Origin: Todiramphus chloris collaris
Taxonomy: Eukaryota > Chordata > Aves > Coraciiformes > Alcedinidae
Reading direction: 5' to 3'
Length of the DNA: 64,000 nucleotides
NCBI GenBank assembly: GCA_025345505.1
Contig: JANVCC010000022.1
Coordinates: 34,483,741-34,547,740 of the forward strand
The notes under the pieces were generated by a model. The model was not told the DNA's origin. It searched no databases and saw nothing but the letters and a program-made list of their open reading frames with translations. A program made the position numbers and the translations under genes. This document shows positions 50,300-64,000 of the stretch, one piece after another (the first letter of the stretch is position 1; each line of letters begins with the position of its first letter).

Positions 50300-50568
50300 T
50301 GTCACTTAATACCAGGAGCGGAGAGATGCAGCAACACACAAATTCAGCAAGAGCAGGTAAAAGAAGCAACTTTATTGATTTCTAACCCTGTTTTATATCC
50401 CCTAGCCCCATAAGGCAGTTGGTAGTGCTCACCCATCTCCCAGGGTGATTGGCTAAAGTCCTACAGCACCCATTTCAAAATATTTTTCCAATGTACCATA
50501 AACAGAACTTAGCAAAACACCAGGTGTTGGTCCAGCTTATGAAAACCATCCTCCTGTTTCTCATAACA
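50300..50568 (-). mobile_element. Second short retroviral LTR (fossil), minus strand
   Basis: On minus, in the expected order: TGTTATGAGAAACAGGAGG as a possible start (50568), a CCAAT box (plus ATTGG, 50448-50452), a TATA box (GATATAAAA, plus 50391-50399), AATAAAG (plus 50371-50376), then a T/C-rich U5 ending GTGACA at 50300. The 20-bp spacing between TATA and AATAAA is short for an LTR but the order is right. Boundaries are tentative; the flanking bases GACAA and TGCAT do not form a target-site duplication. The family is not assigned, and no internal sequence is seen. Confidence 0.55.
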
Positions 50569-53500
50569 TGCATGAGAAAGGCAGGACTCTCACGGAATAC
50601 TGTGAGAACCTGAGAAAATCCCTCTGCTAGCAGCTTTGCAGCATCCATACGACTTGAAATTAATTTCAAATGTTTTAAGTAACTGTAAGATTTAAGAATT
50701 TTGATTCTGAGTCAACTCCACTGATACATACCACATTTATGTGTACTTGCAAACAAGTTGTGCCCGTAATCTAAACTAATCAAAGTTAGTTTATCCTGAG
50801 TCATAACTGATTCTTCTTTTCAAACCCTGTTTCAGAGTCATAGCAAATTATGATTTTCTTCAGTTTCAAAGTATACAGTAAGTACAAGAGCTCTTTCCAA
50901 CAGTAAACAAACTAGAGTAAGTTGAACAAAATACACCCAAAGCACTCTAAACATATGCCAGAGAACAAGTATTTGAACAGCATACTGACATCACTCTGTA
51001 AAGGCATGAGAGAAAGTGAAATGATTCACTCTCATGATGAACCTTCAGATGAAAACAGTGTGAAATCATTGTTCTTATAGTTTTAATACTTATATCTCAT
51101 CCAGACACAGATACTGCATTGATAACATTGTAACTTTATTTCCATAGCCTTTTGAAACGTAACATTTGGTGCTATCTCCCATCCATCATACCTTTGCTAT
51201 TATTACAGCATTAAGGCCACAAGTGTACTGTCTCCAGACCATCATAAGAATTGGTGAAAATTATCTCTTTTTCCATGTTCATATCACCTTTGTCATAGCA
51301 CCGATTAATTCTGTGTCATCTGGGAACAAATATAGTTATGCTACTTTAAGAAATATGTTACCTTTGCAACACTACTTCGACTTTTCAGTATTCTGGTACA
51401 CAGCATTCCTTCAAAGCTCCTCTCTTTATAACATTCCTTGATAAGGCTACTTCCCTTTCAGATACCAATTAATAACTATGAAGCCTGAGTAACAGCCCTG
51501 AAAAGCAATGAAAAGGCTGACAGTTGATGTCAAAATGAGGGTGGAGTGTGTTCTGAATGTCTGCCCAGTCTCCACATTCCCTATGGGATAATAAAGCACT
51601 TAAAACAGACAGCAGTGGAATGGCTACTCAATCAAAATACAGTGTGTAGAAAAGGTCAAAGCAGTAGCACACAATGATAAAATTCACAGATTATACAAGA
51701 TATTAAAATTCTGATATGACATTCTTTGGGGGGAAAAAAAACCAAGAAGGCTATAACAAGGACAGAAAACAGCAGGGCATTAATCCGTTCCCAATAAAAC
51801 ATTTGTAGCAAAACTATAAAATGTACAATTGCAAACTTTGTGAAGTCTTTGCTGAGATGGGTTACGTGGCTTAATTTTGCATACTATATATTCAGTCCCT
51901 GTCAACAATTCTGCTTATATTTAATGGAACTGGGTGATGAAGCTGAATGATGTGAGTTATATTTCTAACGATACACACAATGTCATATTAGAACCTCCTG
52001 TTTCAACAAGCAGTTGCCTGTGCCCTGTACAAGCCCGAACAGAGACAAGTATAAGTAGCATATGTGAACAAGCACATTTGAATGTATAAAATTATTTTAA
52101 GTCTATTATTATTATTTGTATCCCAGTAGGACCTAAATTTGTCAGTCAAGATAAAGAAAGTATCACATTTGTTATGGTAGAAGCAAAAGAAGTCATGGTC
52201 ACCTTCTCCCTGAGCGTTTACAGATGTAATGTTAAACATGACATGACAAGTGAGTGGAGCAGATGGCGTAACAACTGTAAAGACAATATAAATGCAAGGT
52301 CCCAACAGCTAGTGAAGAGGTTGATCAGAAGCAGACACAAATCCACAGGAAGATTCCCACTGCTTGAATGAGCATCACACCAAACCTTTGATCACTCCAA
52401 TTATTTTCATGTCGTTTATACTTTTTAATTTGATAACTCAGTAAATGAATAATAGCAACTACCCCAAACTGCAGCTCACCCTAGCCATTGCCAGTCAACA
52501 CACTACTTTTATGTCACAACAGAAAAATGTTTTGCAAAAGAAACAGAAAAAATAAGGTAGCAGCTGCAGTACGCTATGGAATAGATATTTGCAGGAGCAG
52601 CACTTATTGCGAGTCCACTTTGACTGAGGCAAACATGGAAAATATTTGGTGTAAGATCTTTTTTTTTTTATTTTAGAACTGAAGAAAACCATGGGATGCA
52701 ATAGGAAATTTACTTAAGACTATATCAATTTTTAATAAGGTTACAACTCTCAGAACAGTTATCTGACAAATACTTACAAGTCCAGCTTTTCATTGACATT
52801 AAACCATGTACCTTCATTTTTGACACAGCAGCAGCATTAAAGCTGGTTATAAAATTTTAAGGCAGAAAGGACATAAGCTACAAAGGGACTCCTCTTTTCT
52901 GTCAGTGTAACTATCCTAGTACAAATGTAGATTTTATGTTCCATTATCTTTGGTGATTAAAGGTCAGTATGTACATACCTAATGTACACTTTCCAAGTGG
53001 TTTGAGTTCATGCCCTTACATCATGAAAACATCCCCATGGAGAAAAAAAAGTCAGGACTATAACCATAAAGAATATCATGTTTGATGATGTAACATGCCA
53101 GTTTTATCATTTCTTTCCTGTCTACAGAGTCACAGCAGGTGAAATAGTTATCTGTGCATTTTGCAGCCAACTCTCATAAGAAGGATTTCTTGTTCCAGAC
53201 TTTCCACTTAGCCCATGACTGAAATTTATTTGCCCTTACTTCTTGTCAGCCTCTTTTATACTTCAGAGCCAAACAAGCCTGCACCACAGTTCAAATGTTT
53301 AGGCTTGCAGCTTCAAAGATACACTCTGCTAAACACTGAACTGTGACTTTGCCTTTAAAAAGATGTACTACTGGAGTATCATTAAATTATATTTTCAGGC
53401 TAAATATTTAAAAACTTCTCAGGCTTAAACATTTCAAAACTTCTTGCCCATGTAGAAGATGCAAGAGAGACTCAGAACCTCTATTATAAAAACCTCAAAT

Positions 53501-56500
53501 CAAAGTAATTTGTTCTACTCTTCCAGATTGCATTCCTAGTTATTAACAGGTTAGCTGCACATCATACTCTAGATTAGTATGTCTAGAACAATTACATTAC
53601 ACATTATTAAGAATACTGATAAAGCAATGCTGTAACAGCTCTCATCATCAGAAATCCCATTCTAAAAACAGATCAGCCCAACAAATTTAAAAGCCGATAG
53701 ATCTATCAAGTCATTCACATACACTCAGGCAAACATTAGTAAAAACACTGTGTGAAAAATGTCAAGAGTTTTTACTTCAAAGCAGTTATACATCTCCAGG
53801 TGACCCCATCAATAAACTCAGAAGCAAGCACAGTTCTCTGATATATTTTCCAACATTCTCCTAAGAATGTGATGCTGTTGGTCAAAATCTCATGGTTACA
53901 AAACAATGTCCTGCAGAACATGAATTTTGCAATATATTAACATGGGGAAAAAATTCCTTATTGAAGTACTAAGACGTAATTCAACACACATGCAAATGAA
54001 TGAGCATGCTTGCAGCAAGTCTTTTAAGTTTTCTGATTGCTGCAGCTCCCCAGGGAGTCTCATTCCAGGCCTCAAGAGATCCGAAAACTCTGCCCACTCA
54101 GACCTCTGCTTTTATGATGTTGACACAAAAACTCTTCTCAGTGCTAAACCACCTCTGAAATGAATCTGCAGAGACCTCGCACCTTTGTACACTTATGATT
54201 AAAGGTGCCTAATAAAGTCATAAACGTTCTTACTGGCTAAATCTCACAGTAAGAACCACACTGTTCATGCAGACAACTGTTTTCCTGTTACTTATAGCGA
54301 ACAGTGTCAAAGCTTCTTTCTTTCATCCCTGCCAGTATTCTTGACATTTTGAAGCCAGTACTACAATGGAATAAAACAACTTACAATATGCACTCCTTTC
54401 TTCCTGGCAAATTAGAGCTTTGGTGCAAAATACATACGGCTATTGAAGTCAAAAGAGTTATGCCATGGGTAAACTACCCTGGTGATATTTTACAATTTGA
54501 ATCACTGTAACACAAGCTTTAGCTTGTCTCTGTGACATACAGTGCAATGTTCTTTAGAGAACAAAACTGCCGCAGAATGTTTCAGACAGGGCACTCTTTA
54601 CCGTCTTTTCCCATTCCCTTTTAAGTGTTTGATATCTACGTCTTCAGGGAAAGACCTCTCTATTTGCAATGTCTTTGATTCAAAAATATTGCCACCTTCT
54701 TCACTCAGGAAAAACTAAAAGTATTTAGTTTGTAACTGGGAAATCTGCTAGTTATGTGTCGTATTTCCTAGCCAATATACTAGGCAAGGAGCAGCACAGA
54801 ACACTTGGTGTCTTTTACCACTAAAAGAAGAGAGAATGACCTTGCACAACAGAAGAGAATCACACTTCCAGCATTAACAAAACCAAAGCTCCTGGGAACC
54901 ATGTGGTACCATCGTAATTTTTTTTTTCTACCACTAGTATTGATGTGTGCACTGATGCAAGAAGGGTAGAAAGAATAGAAAGGCTGGGATTTAAGAATAA
55001 AAAATACAGAAAGATGAATACAAGCAATTATTATTTAAAATTAGATCACAAAATAGCAATGGATAATTGTACACCATTCTGTGCAAATCATTGTTTATGA
55101 TCAATTTAAGTCTTGAGACGCCATACTACAAGTAAAGATCATAATAATAAATTTAATGTCTCTAAAGAGATGAAATGCTGTCAGAAAGAATGGATATACT
55201 GGGATTTTACTTTCTTTTTGTATACAGTAAGAGACCACAAAAATTAGGTCTTAGGTGGCCATATGGCAATAAATCTACTCAATAATCTTTTGTTCAGTTC
55301 TGCTAATCCTGCCACATACAAAGACAGTCTAAATTAGGGCACCCAATACAAAGCGACATCGACAGTACTTCACATCTTAGAAAAGCTACTGAAGGCTCAT
55401 ATTGCCTCCCGTTCTAACATGCTTTAAATAGATTGGTTCCTTGCCACTGAAATCCACTCACTTCTGGGACAAAGCATAGCAATTACATGAGGTCATACTG
55501 GTATCATGACACATGCTTGGACCCACAAGCTCAGTGCTGCCGTATCTCAAATAACCTGGATCTACTGCTAAGAGCCATGCAGTACTGACTGAGCATTAGC
55601 AGCTGCAGCTGGATATTTGGAACTGGCACAAGGCAACCTCGAGTCACAAGATATCTCTTGTGACTTCTCCATTCCTGGCACAGAGGATCCTTCATGTAGA
55701 GGCCAACCAAGGGTAACAGAAACTACAGATTTCAGAGCTCAGACCAGCAGGAAATGTGGCCTGTGTTCACACTGCACCTGGCCCAAGGCAGTCTGTGCAA
55801 CAGATTACATAGGAAGCCAACATGTACACACGAAAGAAAGACACAAAACACATTCAGTACTGAGCCCCAGGTTTAAAACAGATGCATCTTACACTGGTAT
55901 CAGATTATAAATGGCTGTAAATGATACAAGATCAAAACACAACAGTGCAAAGCCATGCAGAAATACTTGATGAGAAGCAGCAACAAGAACTGTTTTCTGC
56001 CTATACCAAGAAAGAGCACCACTGAAATAGCAGCTACTGTGGTCATGGGAACGGAGATTCAGTCTGGACTGAGAGACAATGTCGTGTACCTGAACTGCAA
56101 CAACTCAGAAACTTCCTCCTCAACGTGTCCAATGGCACTACTAAGACTAGGCACACATTGGAAAAACAACTGAGATAGCAGCTCCTTGAGAGATAAATGT
56201 TAAGCTGGAGTTTGTATCCAGAGATTCACAACAGCACAGTGCCCTCGATACTAGTAATTCAGTACTGTCTCCAAATGGAACAGATTTCATGACTGAGACT
56301 AATTTAGATCAAAAGAAAATCTAATCAGTTACTAAAAAAAAATCTAAAAAAAAAGAAAAGGATGACCACTTCTGTCACACAGAAGATTCAAGTGCTTTTT
56401 GTTGTTGTTAATTTTAGGCTATAAATAATTTCATTTAATTAGACTCTAAACATATTCCAGCTTCCTGGTGGGACATCACTCTTTTTGTTATTATTAATAC

Positions 56501-59500
56501 AGCTGTTGTTAAAATAGTGTCTAAATATTATTCAGGTGACCTCAATTCTGTGAAATGACAGTAATAACCATTAATAAAATAAGCTTAATGATCTGTAATT
56601 ATGAGATGAAATGATACTGTGTTGCACAGTTTTCCCTTTAAAATTCATGGCTGTCTTTCTAGTAAAGACCATCCACATGATGCTAGGAGTAGGAATCTGT
56701 ACGTGTATATTATTCCATGCACACCTGAAAACTCAAGTCTTTTAGACTCTTGCCCAGTGAAGTCATTGAAAGACTCAATATTAGACAGCGAGTCCTAAAA
56801 GTAGATTATAGATGTTTTTTCTATATTATTTACAGGGTTTATTATTTATAGGGTTTTATCATCACCTGGTCATTGAATACACCTTGCTATGAAGTTCCTT
56901 AGGTCGGACACTTTGAGCTTATCACATGCTATTTGTCCTGCAATGCTTTCCCATTTATGTGTGTAATGACTCCTTCTACCTTACCCTGAGACATACAGCT
57001 CTCTAAAGGAAGACATTTAAATATTACATGCAAAATAATTATTGACAACAGAACCAAAGGGAGGAAAACAATCCCTTTTATAGCTTCTTTTGCCTGATGA
57101 GTATGTTAATAAAAATGCATTACACTGAACTACTTAATTAAGGAAGCGCAAGAGGAAAATTCACTTGTATGTTCTGTATACACTAGAAGTCACAATTTTA
57201 TTTTCTATACCACTTACTGTGCCTTCAATTTGCAAAAGCTGAGCAATCAAAACCTCCTTGCATCATCTTTAATTGCTCCCACATACAGTGTTTAAGTGCT
57301 TACATAGTAATTCTTCTGATACACATTTCAAAAGTGTCAGTTCTCAGTTTTTTAAAAGTAGTTAACATAGACCTCACATAATCATCTCAAGCCATTATCA
57401 ACATTGCATTGTTCTTTTTTAACACTTAAACGTTCTTTTATGGCATATATCTGTGTAATTGCAGAAGATATCTGCTTTTAGATCACTCATTTTTTGTTTC
57501 CTTAACTTGTATCATTCAGAGATGTTAGACAGAGAGATAAATTCTGTGAAAACAGCTAATTTAGTCTTTAGAATTGGATACAGTCCTTAATACATTAAAA
57601 ATATTAGGAGAAATATCAGAAAAGTAAACTCGACAATATTTTCCCAGTCTATGACCTTCTATACAAGACAAAAGCCTGTTGCAGAAAGTTAAATGGTGAC
57701 CATACAAATGTAACTTTTTACAGGAATATCAGCTTTGAAGTCACAAATCCCTCTTTTTGGTGCATCAATGATTTTTACTATGACGATGATGATATGATAA
57801 CCTGAGTTATTAGAAAAAGCAATTTCCCAGTTATTGTATCGAAAGGCAGTAATTACTTTCTCAATAAAGAAATGAGAACTATTAGGATGGAAAAAGAGAA
57901 ATAAATTAACTTTATACCCTACACTCAATTAAACTATCATAGCAAGAAGGCAGTGAATTAAGGTAATGTGAGGGAAGGAATGGGATTTTACATAACAAAG
58001 TGACTAAACTTTTTGAAAACCCACTGAAATCAAACATAGGAACAGTATAACTACACTAACAACTCCTAATAACCTACATAAAAATAGGCTTATAAAACAT
58101 AAGTATCTCTATTTATATAATCCAGCATGTGATTCTGGCACTAAGAGTATGCAGAGGTGTTCAACAAGGACAGTCTTCTGTGCGAATCTCAGCCATTGCA
58201 AACTCATGTAAATTGGGGAACCACAAATAAAGATACATTTCTATCATTAAAAAAAATATATTTTCCAATATCTTTTAGGAATTTGCCATAAAGCTGAAGT
58301 ACTTCTCTGTATGATAAAATTTTAGCCATTGTACATTTTACACATACAATAAATACAGTTTCCAAATTTTTTTTCTTTAACTAGGAATTCAGAATGAGAA
58401 GCCTGTTTATGAAATCCCTTTTTACATACTTTGAAACAATCCGAATATTTAGTGGTCATAACTTTTGAATGCTTTTTCTTTCATTTTTAGGAATTAATTT
58501 TTTTTTAATTCAGCATATTTCTATGACCTTTCTTCGAACAATCTTAGACTTATGTGTAAACATTTGCCCACCCCTAATTTTACCTCGATGATCTCTAAAT
58601 ACCAAAGCAAGCAAGGAATTTTAAACTCCAGGCACAGAAACATTCTATGAATCATATCACTACAACAGTCTAAAAAGCTCTAGGCAATTGTAAGGTCTGG
58701 AATTTGGGAGAGCTTCTTTGCAAGGTTTGCATCTTGCACGCCAGCTCTGAATCAAGAGATCTGCATGAACATTGTTTCCCTTTTACCAACCATGTGCCAT
58801 GATTTCCACAAGGGAAAAACAAACAAAGACCACTAAACAAACTCCAACCCCAAAAGTTAAATAAATGGGGCAGAACATGATGACTGCAGGCATCTCATGG
58901 GGTCTGAGAGTGCAGGAAGTTGTGTAAACTCTCTTAATCATCTTTAGTCCACCTTCTATTCTGTGAAGCATAACAGATAAGAAGGGAGATCTTTCTCTTA
59001 TCTAAGTTGAAAAAGTGCTTACCTCTCATAGAAGGGCTACTGGGAGTCTAGGCACTTAACTTCAAGATCTCAGGTTAAGTGCCTGCAGTAAGGTGAAATC
59101 AAAACACATCTGAAGTGTCTTAAGAGAGAAAATTTAATTTTGATTCATTTGGGGTTCCTTATTCATTCAACATCAATTCCCACAAAGCTCCTATATATTA
59201 CTTTCCTAATTTCTATGCTAAGGAGGTTTTATTTGTAAATTTTGCTTTCCAAATTTTTATGTTGCATTACAGATCACAATATGAACGATAACTGAAGAAA
59301 ATAAAATACTATCAGTAACATTTTTGTAATAACATGAACTTACCCAACACTTACCAAAGGTAAAAACATTAGAAGAGAACTGATCAGTCATGAGTTTTGA
59401 TAAAAGTGGCCAAAACTATAGCAAAATGAGTGTTCGGGTATAAATGGTGTTCATCCTAAACCAGAGTATTCAGTCTATTCTGATTCAGAGAGCACTATAT

Positions 59501-62500
59501 AGATAATATATATTGATAGACAATATAAAAAGAAGACCAAGTTCTAGCCACGTTTAGCTATTAATATGCAGCACACCTACAAAATACAAGGGCAATATTT
59601 AGTATTTTTAGGCTTTTGGTATCTGAATTTTTGCAGTAGCAACTTTATGCATTGTACTCCAGCATCTAAGGTTCACACTTTGCGAGCACCTATTTTGTTT
59701 TATGGTTCAGCTGCTTCATCAGGCCTAGTGCAGGACTGAAGTGAGTTAATGAGTCTTACCACATCATCTCCTCACCAATGTTATGTAGCAGAATATTTCA
59801 CATATTAGTGCACCATGGCTAGCATGACATTTAACGGCAATCAAATGTCATTTCTTTTAGTGAAACGGACCTAAGAATTGTCTTCACATCTCCAGGGGAT
59901 GTAGGAAAAATTAATTTTAACTTTCAGAATATTTGAGATTAGTGCGATTCAAGCAATTAAGCTAACCTTCAAGTTGCTTAGTGGAAGAGAAAGACAGTAA
60001 GACTTTTTAGGCTAAAATTTTGTAATCTATCATGTATACTGTTTCAGAAGTGAAGCTGAAGTAGTCAAAAGGTAAATGCAAAGCTGATCTCTATTTTCAG
60101 TAGAATAATGAGGATGAAAGCAGAATATTTTCATAGTTTAGTCCTCTTTTTGCATTTGCTATCAAGTACTGCTTTATTTTAGCTTTTAGTCTCAAAAGGA
60201 GTTTTACATCACAAGATGTCCACCTCTTCATGCATGAGATTAGAAAAATTAACATCTTCCAGAGAAGATTCATAGGATTTTACCCCCATCTCTTCAACGA
60301 ACGAATGTTTCATTAGATATTTTTTATCAAAATACTAGATGTTAGTTCCCCGTCATACAAATTTGCTGTTAATTACAGAAGAAAGATTTTTTTTATATTT
60401 TTTTTTTCCCCAGTGTTAGATAGAGTTAGATATCAGATTAAGGTTAAATCCTTTTAGATTTTTTTTTTTTTTTTGTAACATGACCCACTTATTTACCTCG
60501 GCATCTGAGCTTACTGAAACTATGGACAGTGATTCCAACCAGGATTTTTTAATAAAGTCAGACAAGCTCTCCACAGCATTCTTTCAGCAATCCCTTCAAA
60601 TATTATTTTCTTGTTATTAAGCTTTCAGTGCTTATCCTTCTTTTGGGAACTGGAAGCAGACTAGTCAGCTGCTGGAATTGTATCCCTGCCCATTACCAGC
60701 CATGCTCTCCCAGGCAACAATATCTACTAGGTTTTGATTATCTATTTTTATAGATGTTGAATGATGGAGATTTTTCATGCCAGTATTTAACAATTAAAAC
60801 ACAACCCAGGTAGGTTTACTACAGACATGGGTAACCGTGACTTATCTCAGTACTTCATCTCTAGTAATTACTGTATACATATATGACATTTCAGGCTGAA
60901 GACAAAGTCTCAATGCAAAACAAAGAAATACAGACCGAGGAAAGCATAGGAGTTGCATCTCTTTGATGTTATGATGAGAATCAAACATTACACAGTATAT
61001 CAAACTCAAAGAAGGTAGTAAGACGTTTCCTCCAAGACCACCATATTTGGAAACAAAAATGACACTGCTGGAGATGCTTTCTTCCACATAATATTCAACA
61101 GCTCTGACAATTCAATGCTGGAAGAAGAAAGGCCACTAGCAAGGCAAGAGTGCATTTGAAATTCTGAAAAGCAGAAATACCACCATGTATTGTAATCCTA
61201 TCTGTTTCAACAAAAATATTACTATTAGTATCAGAAATATTGCCTCCTGATTTCTTTGATTACTGTGCTTATAGCACGCTCAAGGAGTTGAACCAACTTT
61301 CTTGATTTACTGTGTATTTCACTGAAGGGAACATTTTACCTACTTAAGTAGATATCAAAAATCTAGTATTGAAACTTGTCAGAAATTCAACACAAATGCA
61401 TCTTATTAAGAAAAAAATTCAATAACAGTTCTGAAATATTATACTATAGAGCAAAATAACCACGTTTATTTGATATAGATAAGCCAATTAAATATTTGCT
61501 GTTCTCATCTTCCTGATTATTACTAAGGCCTGACAAAATGTTTTAAACATAAAATGATTAATACCTAACACTACATTTTAAAATGTTACATTTTATTCAC
61601 CACCATAAAGTTACTTTACTCAATAAACTTCAAATACATTTTAAGCTGTAAATCAGTCTATTTCTATTTTTCCTAAATGCCTTTGTATTTTTTTAATTAT
61701 GAGTAATTTTATTGATTGCAATTATAATTGTGCTGAATTACTCTGGCAGAAAAGGAATGATCGAAGTTCTCTACTCTATCGTAAGGGTGAAAGTTGACTA
61801 GTTTCCCACAATACGAATAGACACATTGTTACTATAACAAGTACCCTGTGGTATTGAGAAAAATAACAGATCCCATCTCTGTACTGTTTGTGGTGCTGCA
61901 GACTGGGCTATTTTATTCAGGACTTGGTCATGACTGCAGACATTTCACCTGGCCCTACTTAAGTTAATCTTCTCCTTGTATGGGCAAAGGAATTGAAAAA
62001 TGGACATCTCCAGTGAACATAAACATCCTTATTATAAAAGAAGATGGAATTAGTTAATATCTAGTTGTTTGCCTGTCCCCTACCAAGCATCCAGACTTTT
62101 GCAAGTCTCATTCTTAGGCTAACTCTTCTTGACTACTTTACTGAAAATGTAGGCTACTTGGATCAGACACCTGAGAGCTCAGTGCTGCAACTTTGAGCAA
62201 GTCTACTTGGGAATCTACTAGCCCTGATAACCAATGCCTACTGAAGTAGTAAATAAATGATCTATATTTAAATGCAAATATACTTGCATCTACTGAATAA
62301 TCTATTTTAGAAGTTTTAAGTAGCTTATGAGACCAATGAGAGAGAGGGTTAAGTCCATCATACTTATCTCCCAAATGTAACAAAAGACGTCATTCAGTAT
62401 TAGTGTCGCTGTGACACTGTGCCAAAGCATGTGAGAATTTGTCACCTTTGTAGAATCAAATCGAAACAAGCTTAGATTTTTTAGTGATGTCATAGGCTCA

Positions 62501-64000
62501 TACACACACCGAGGTATAGATGCCACCACACACAGTGTAATACATTGCTTTTTCACTTACTGAATGAGACTTTAAATTTTAAATCTTGTCTTGCAGTACA
62601 GAATGAAGCTACATATAGTCAGTCATCTTTATCAAGTCAATTATTATTATGGGGATGGACCATCCTGAGAGTATTCCTGCAAATGAATTTGAAAGCAGTG
62701 GCAGAGACCTGATGAGCAAAACAATGAGCTAGAGTCAGACATCTCTCTCTGCCACGGAAACCCCCAGAGACAAGCCTCCATCTACATGCCAGCAATGACT
62801 GATGAACAACACCTGAAAATAGCATAAATCAAACAGCCTATCATAAGTGTTCATATTTATTTCATATGTTATTATCATCTTAACTCACATAACAAAGGTG
62901 TTTCATATTTCCAGACATCAATTCTTTATATTTATTGCACAGACATCTGAACACTTTTTGAAAGGTTAATAGTTCAGCAATCCTCATTTCCTTTCTAATT
63001 CTTCTTCTGAACTTTTCTAAGCAAAAGGAGCTGGCAAGTGACATTTCCTAACCACAATTACAGTATTTTTAGAATGCATTTGGGCAAAAATGCCCTTTAA
63101 GCTTATTTGGACAATGTGGTATATCTAAAATGCTGTAAAAACTTTCCTCTGCAATCATGTATTTTCTTCTCATATTGTAACGATGGATTACTGCTGAAAG
63201 CAGTCATGTTGTGGAGCTTGTGAATAAGAAAAGTTCTGTATTCTTTCGTGCAGCAGTACAGTGCAGCAGTGCAATGAGATGCTGATAGGTAGTTGGAGGA
63301 TAATGCCCCAAAGTACAACAGAGAAGCTGGAAAGTAAATTTTACCAGGGGAATTTGCACAGAGCCCTGTACAATTCCAGAAATAACAGAAAGAATTTTTT
63401 GAGGAAATACTCCTGAAAATGCATACTTCATACAGTCTTCTGCAGTAAAGCATGTGAGATCTGTGGATTGTGGAAAACATACATTTTTCAACCAGTTTCA
63501 ACATGAGTTTACTCTATGGAAATGTATGTAGGTGCCACTGAAAGCTTGGACCCGTATGAAGGTTCTGGGCCATTTGTAGCCCTACTGAGATACCATCCTC
63601 ACTCTCTGCATTACATACTGAATACAGAAGGACAAAGTCCTACTGCAGAAAAGGCACATTTTTAACTACTTCCACTATTGTAAAGCATTCCAACAAGGCA
63701 GCTATGTCTTCTGAGTGCATCCAAAATCCACATTTCGCTTCAAAGGAGAGTAATCTTTGAAAGTTCCTATGCCTTTGTCTTTTTCTGCTCACAGTTTTCA
63801 CGGGTGCCTTCATAAATATTCACAGTAGCCCTTTCTCAACAGCACAAGATGACTGGAGGCACAACTGTTTAATGACCAAAGACAACTTTAATAAATTTCC
63901 ATTTTGATATTATACTTATTACATCACTCAGAAAAATATCTTATATGTGCTTAAATGACAGAGCATGTGCTAGTTCACAGATTCTACCTTGCTTCACGTG
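50569..64000. other. Long AT-rich stretch, no gene seen
   Basis: No CR1, LTR, tRNA or recognisable exon in 13.4 kb. Open frames reach only 133 codons (minus, 63103-63504) with unfamiliar translations. T-tracts occur near 60386-60412 and 60458-60474. Patches at 56430-56640 and 61440-61760 are repeat-free and rich in ATTA cores (for example CTGTAATTATGAG and TTTTTTAATTATGAG). An isolated TTCTATGAATCAT near 58645 may be a CR1 crumb but is too short to call. Confidence 0.5.
60386..60474. repeat. Two T-rich tracts
   Basis: T-runs of about 27 and 17 bases, 45 bp apart. Low complexity only. Confidence 0.75.

Noticed and set aside
50475-50669. 64-codon minus frame overlapping the upstream end of the second LTR
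   Set aside because: It crosses the putative LTR start and U3, so it is not a plausible coding unit.
58640-58665. TTCTATGAATCAT as another CR1 3' end
   Set aside because: Only the octamer-like word matches; none of the adjacent CR1 3' UTR is present.
1-64000. CRISPR arrays, tRNA or rRNA genes, bacterial operons, satellite arrays
   Set aside because: No spaced direct repeats, no cloverleaf with intact A and B boxes, no Shine-Dalgarno-linked gene runs and no long tandem arrays were seen on reading.

Overview
The window reads as gene-poor nuclear DNA from a bird. The main evidence is eight copies of the avian/reptilian LINE CR1, several keeping the typical 3' end (repeats of the ATTCTATG type, read as CATAGAATCATAGAATG on the opposite strand). 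Three LTRs of endogenous-retrovirus type agree with this, and one strongly resembles a common bird ERVL-like LTR as I remember it. The background is AT-rich and CpG-poor, with many homopolymers. Nothing suggests a prokaryote, a plasmid, CRISPR or a gene cluster. The exact species cannot be told from the sequence alone.

Layout: 1-8.4 kb is single-copy-looking DNA with one possible coding terminal exon near 2.66-2.97 kb. 8.4-16.7 kb holds three CR1 copies, including the longest (15690-16686, with the FADD reverse-transcriptase motif). 16.7-24.1 kb has no recognised repeat. 24163-24655 is a minus-strand 3' LTR with a polypurine tract beside it. 29.1-30.1 kb is a suspected regulatory block, including six TAATT(A/G) homeodomain-type sites in about 310 bp. 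Two CR1 copies follow (30.28-30.79 and 31.96-32.74 kb). A possible RNA terminal exon lies at 33.92-34.29 kb, next to AT-rich, conserved-looking DNA (34.5-36.7 kb). Small CR1 pieces lie at 37.0 and 43.3 kb. Two further minus-strand LTRs at about 49.3-50.07 and 50.30-50.57 kb form the only GC-rich island. From 50.6 to 64 kb there is AT-rich DNA with no recognised gene.

No complete protein-coding gene was found. The longest open frames outside repeats (at most about 180 codons) show no recognisable domain and look like chance. The window is best read as a gene desert or the inside of a very large intron, where the function, if any, lies in noncoding regulatory DNA and perhaps a few exons of a gene or lncRNA running through it. 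CR1 and LTR family calls rest on my memory of consensus sequences; exon and enhancer calls are inference.
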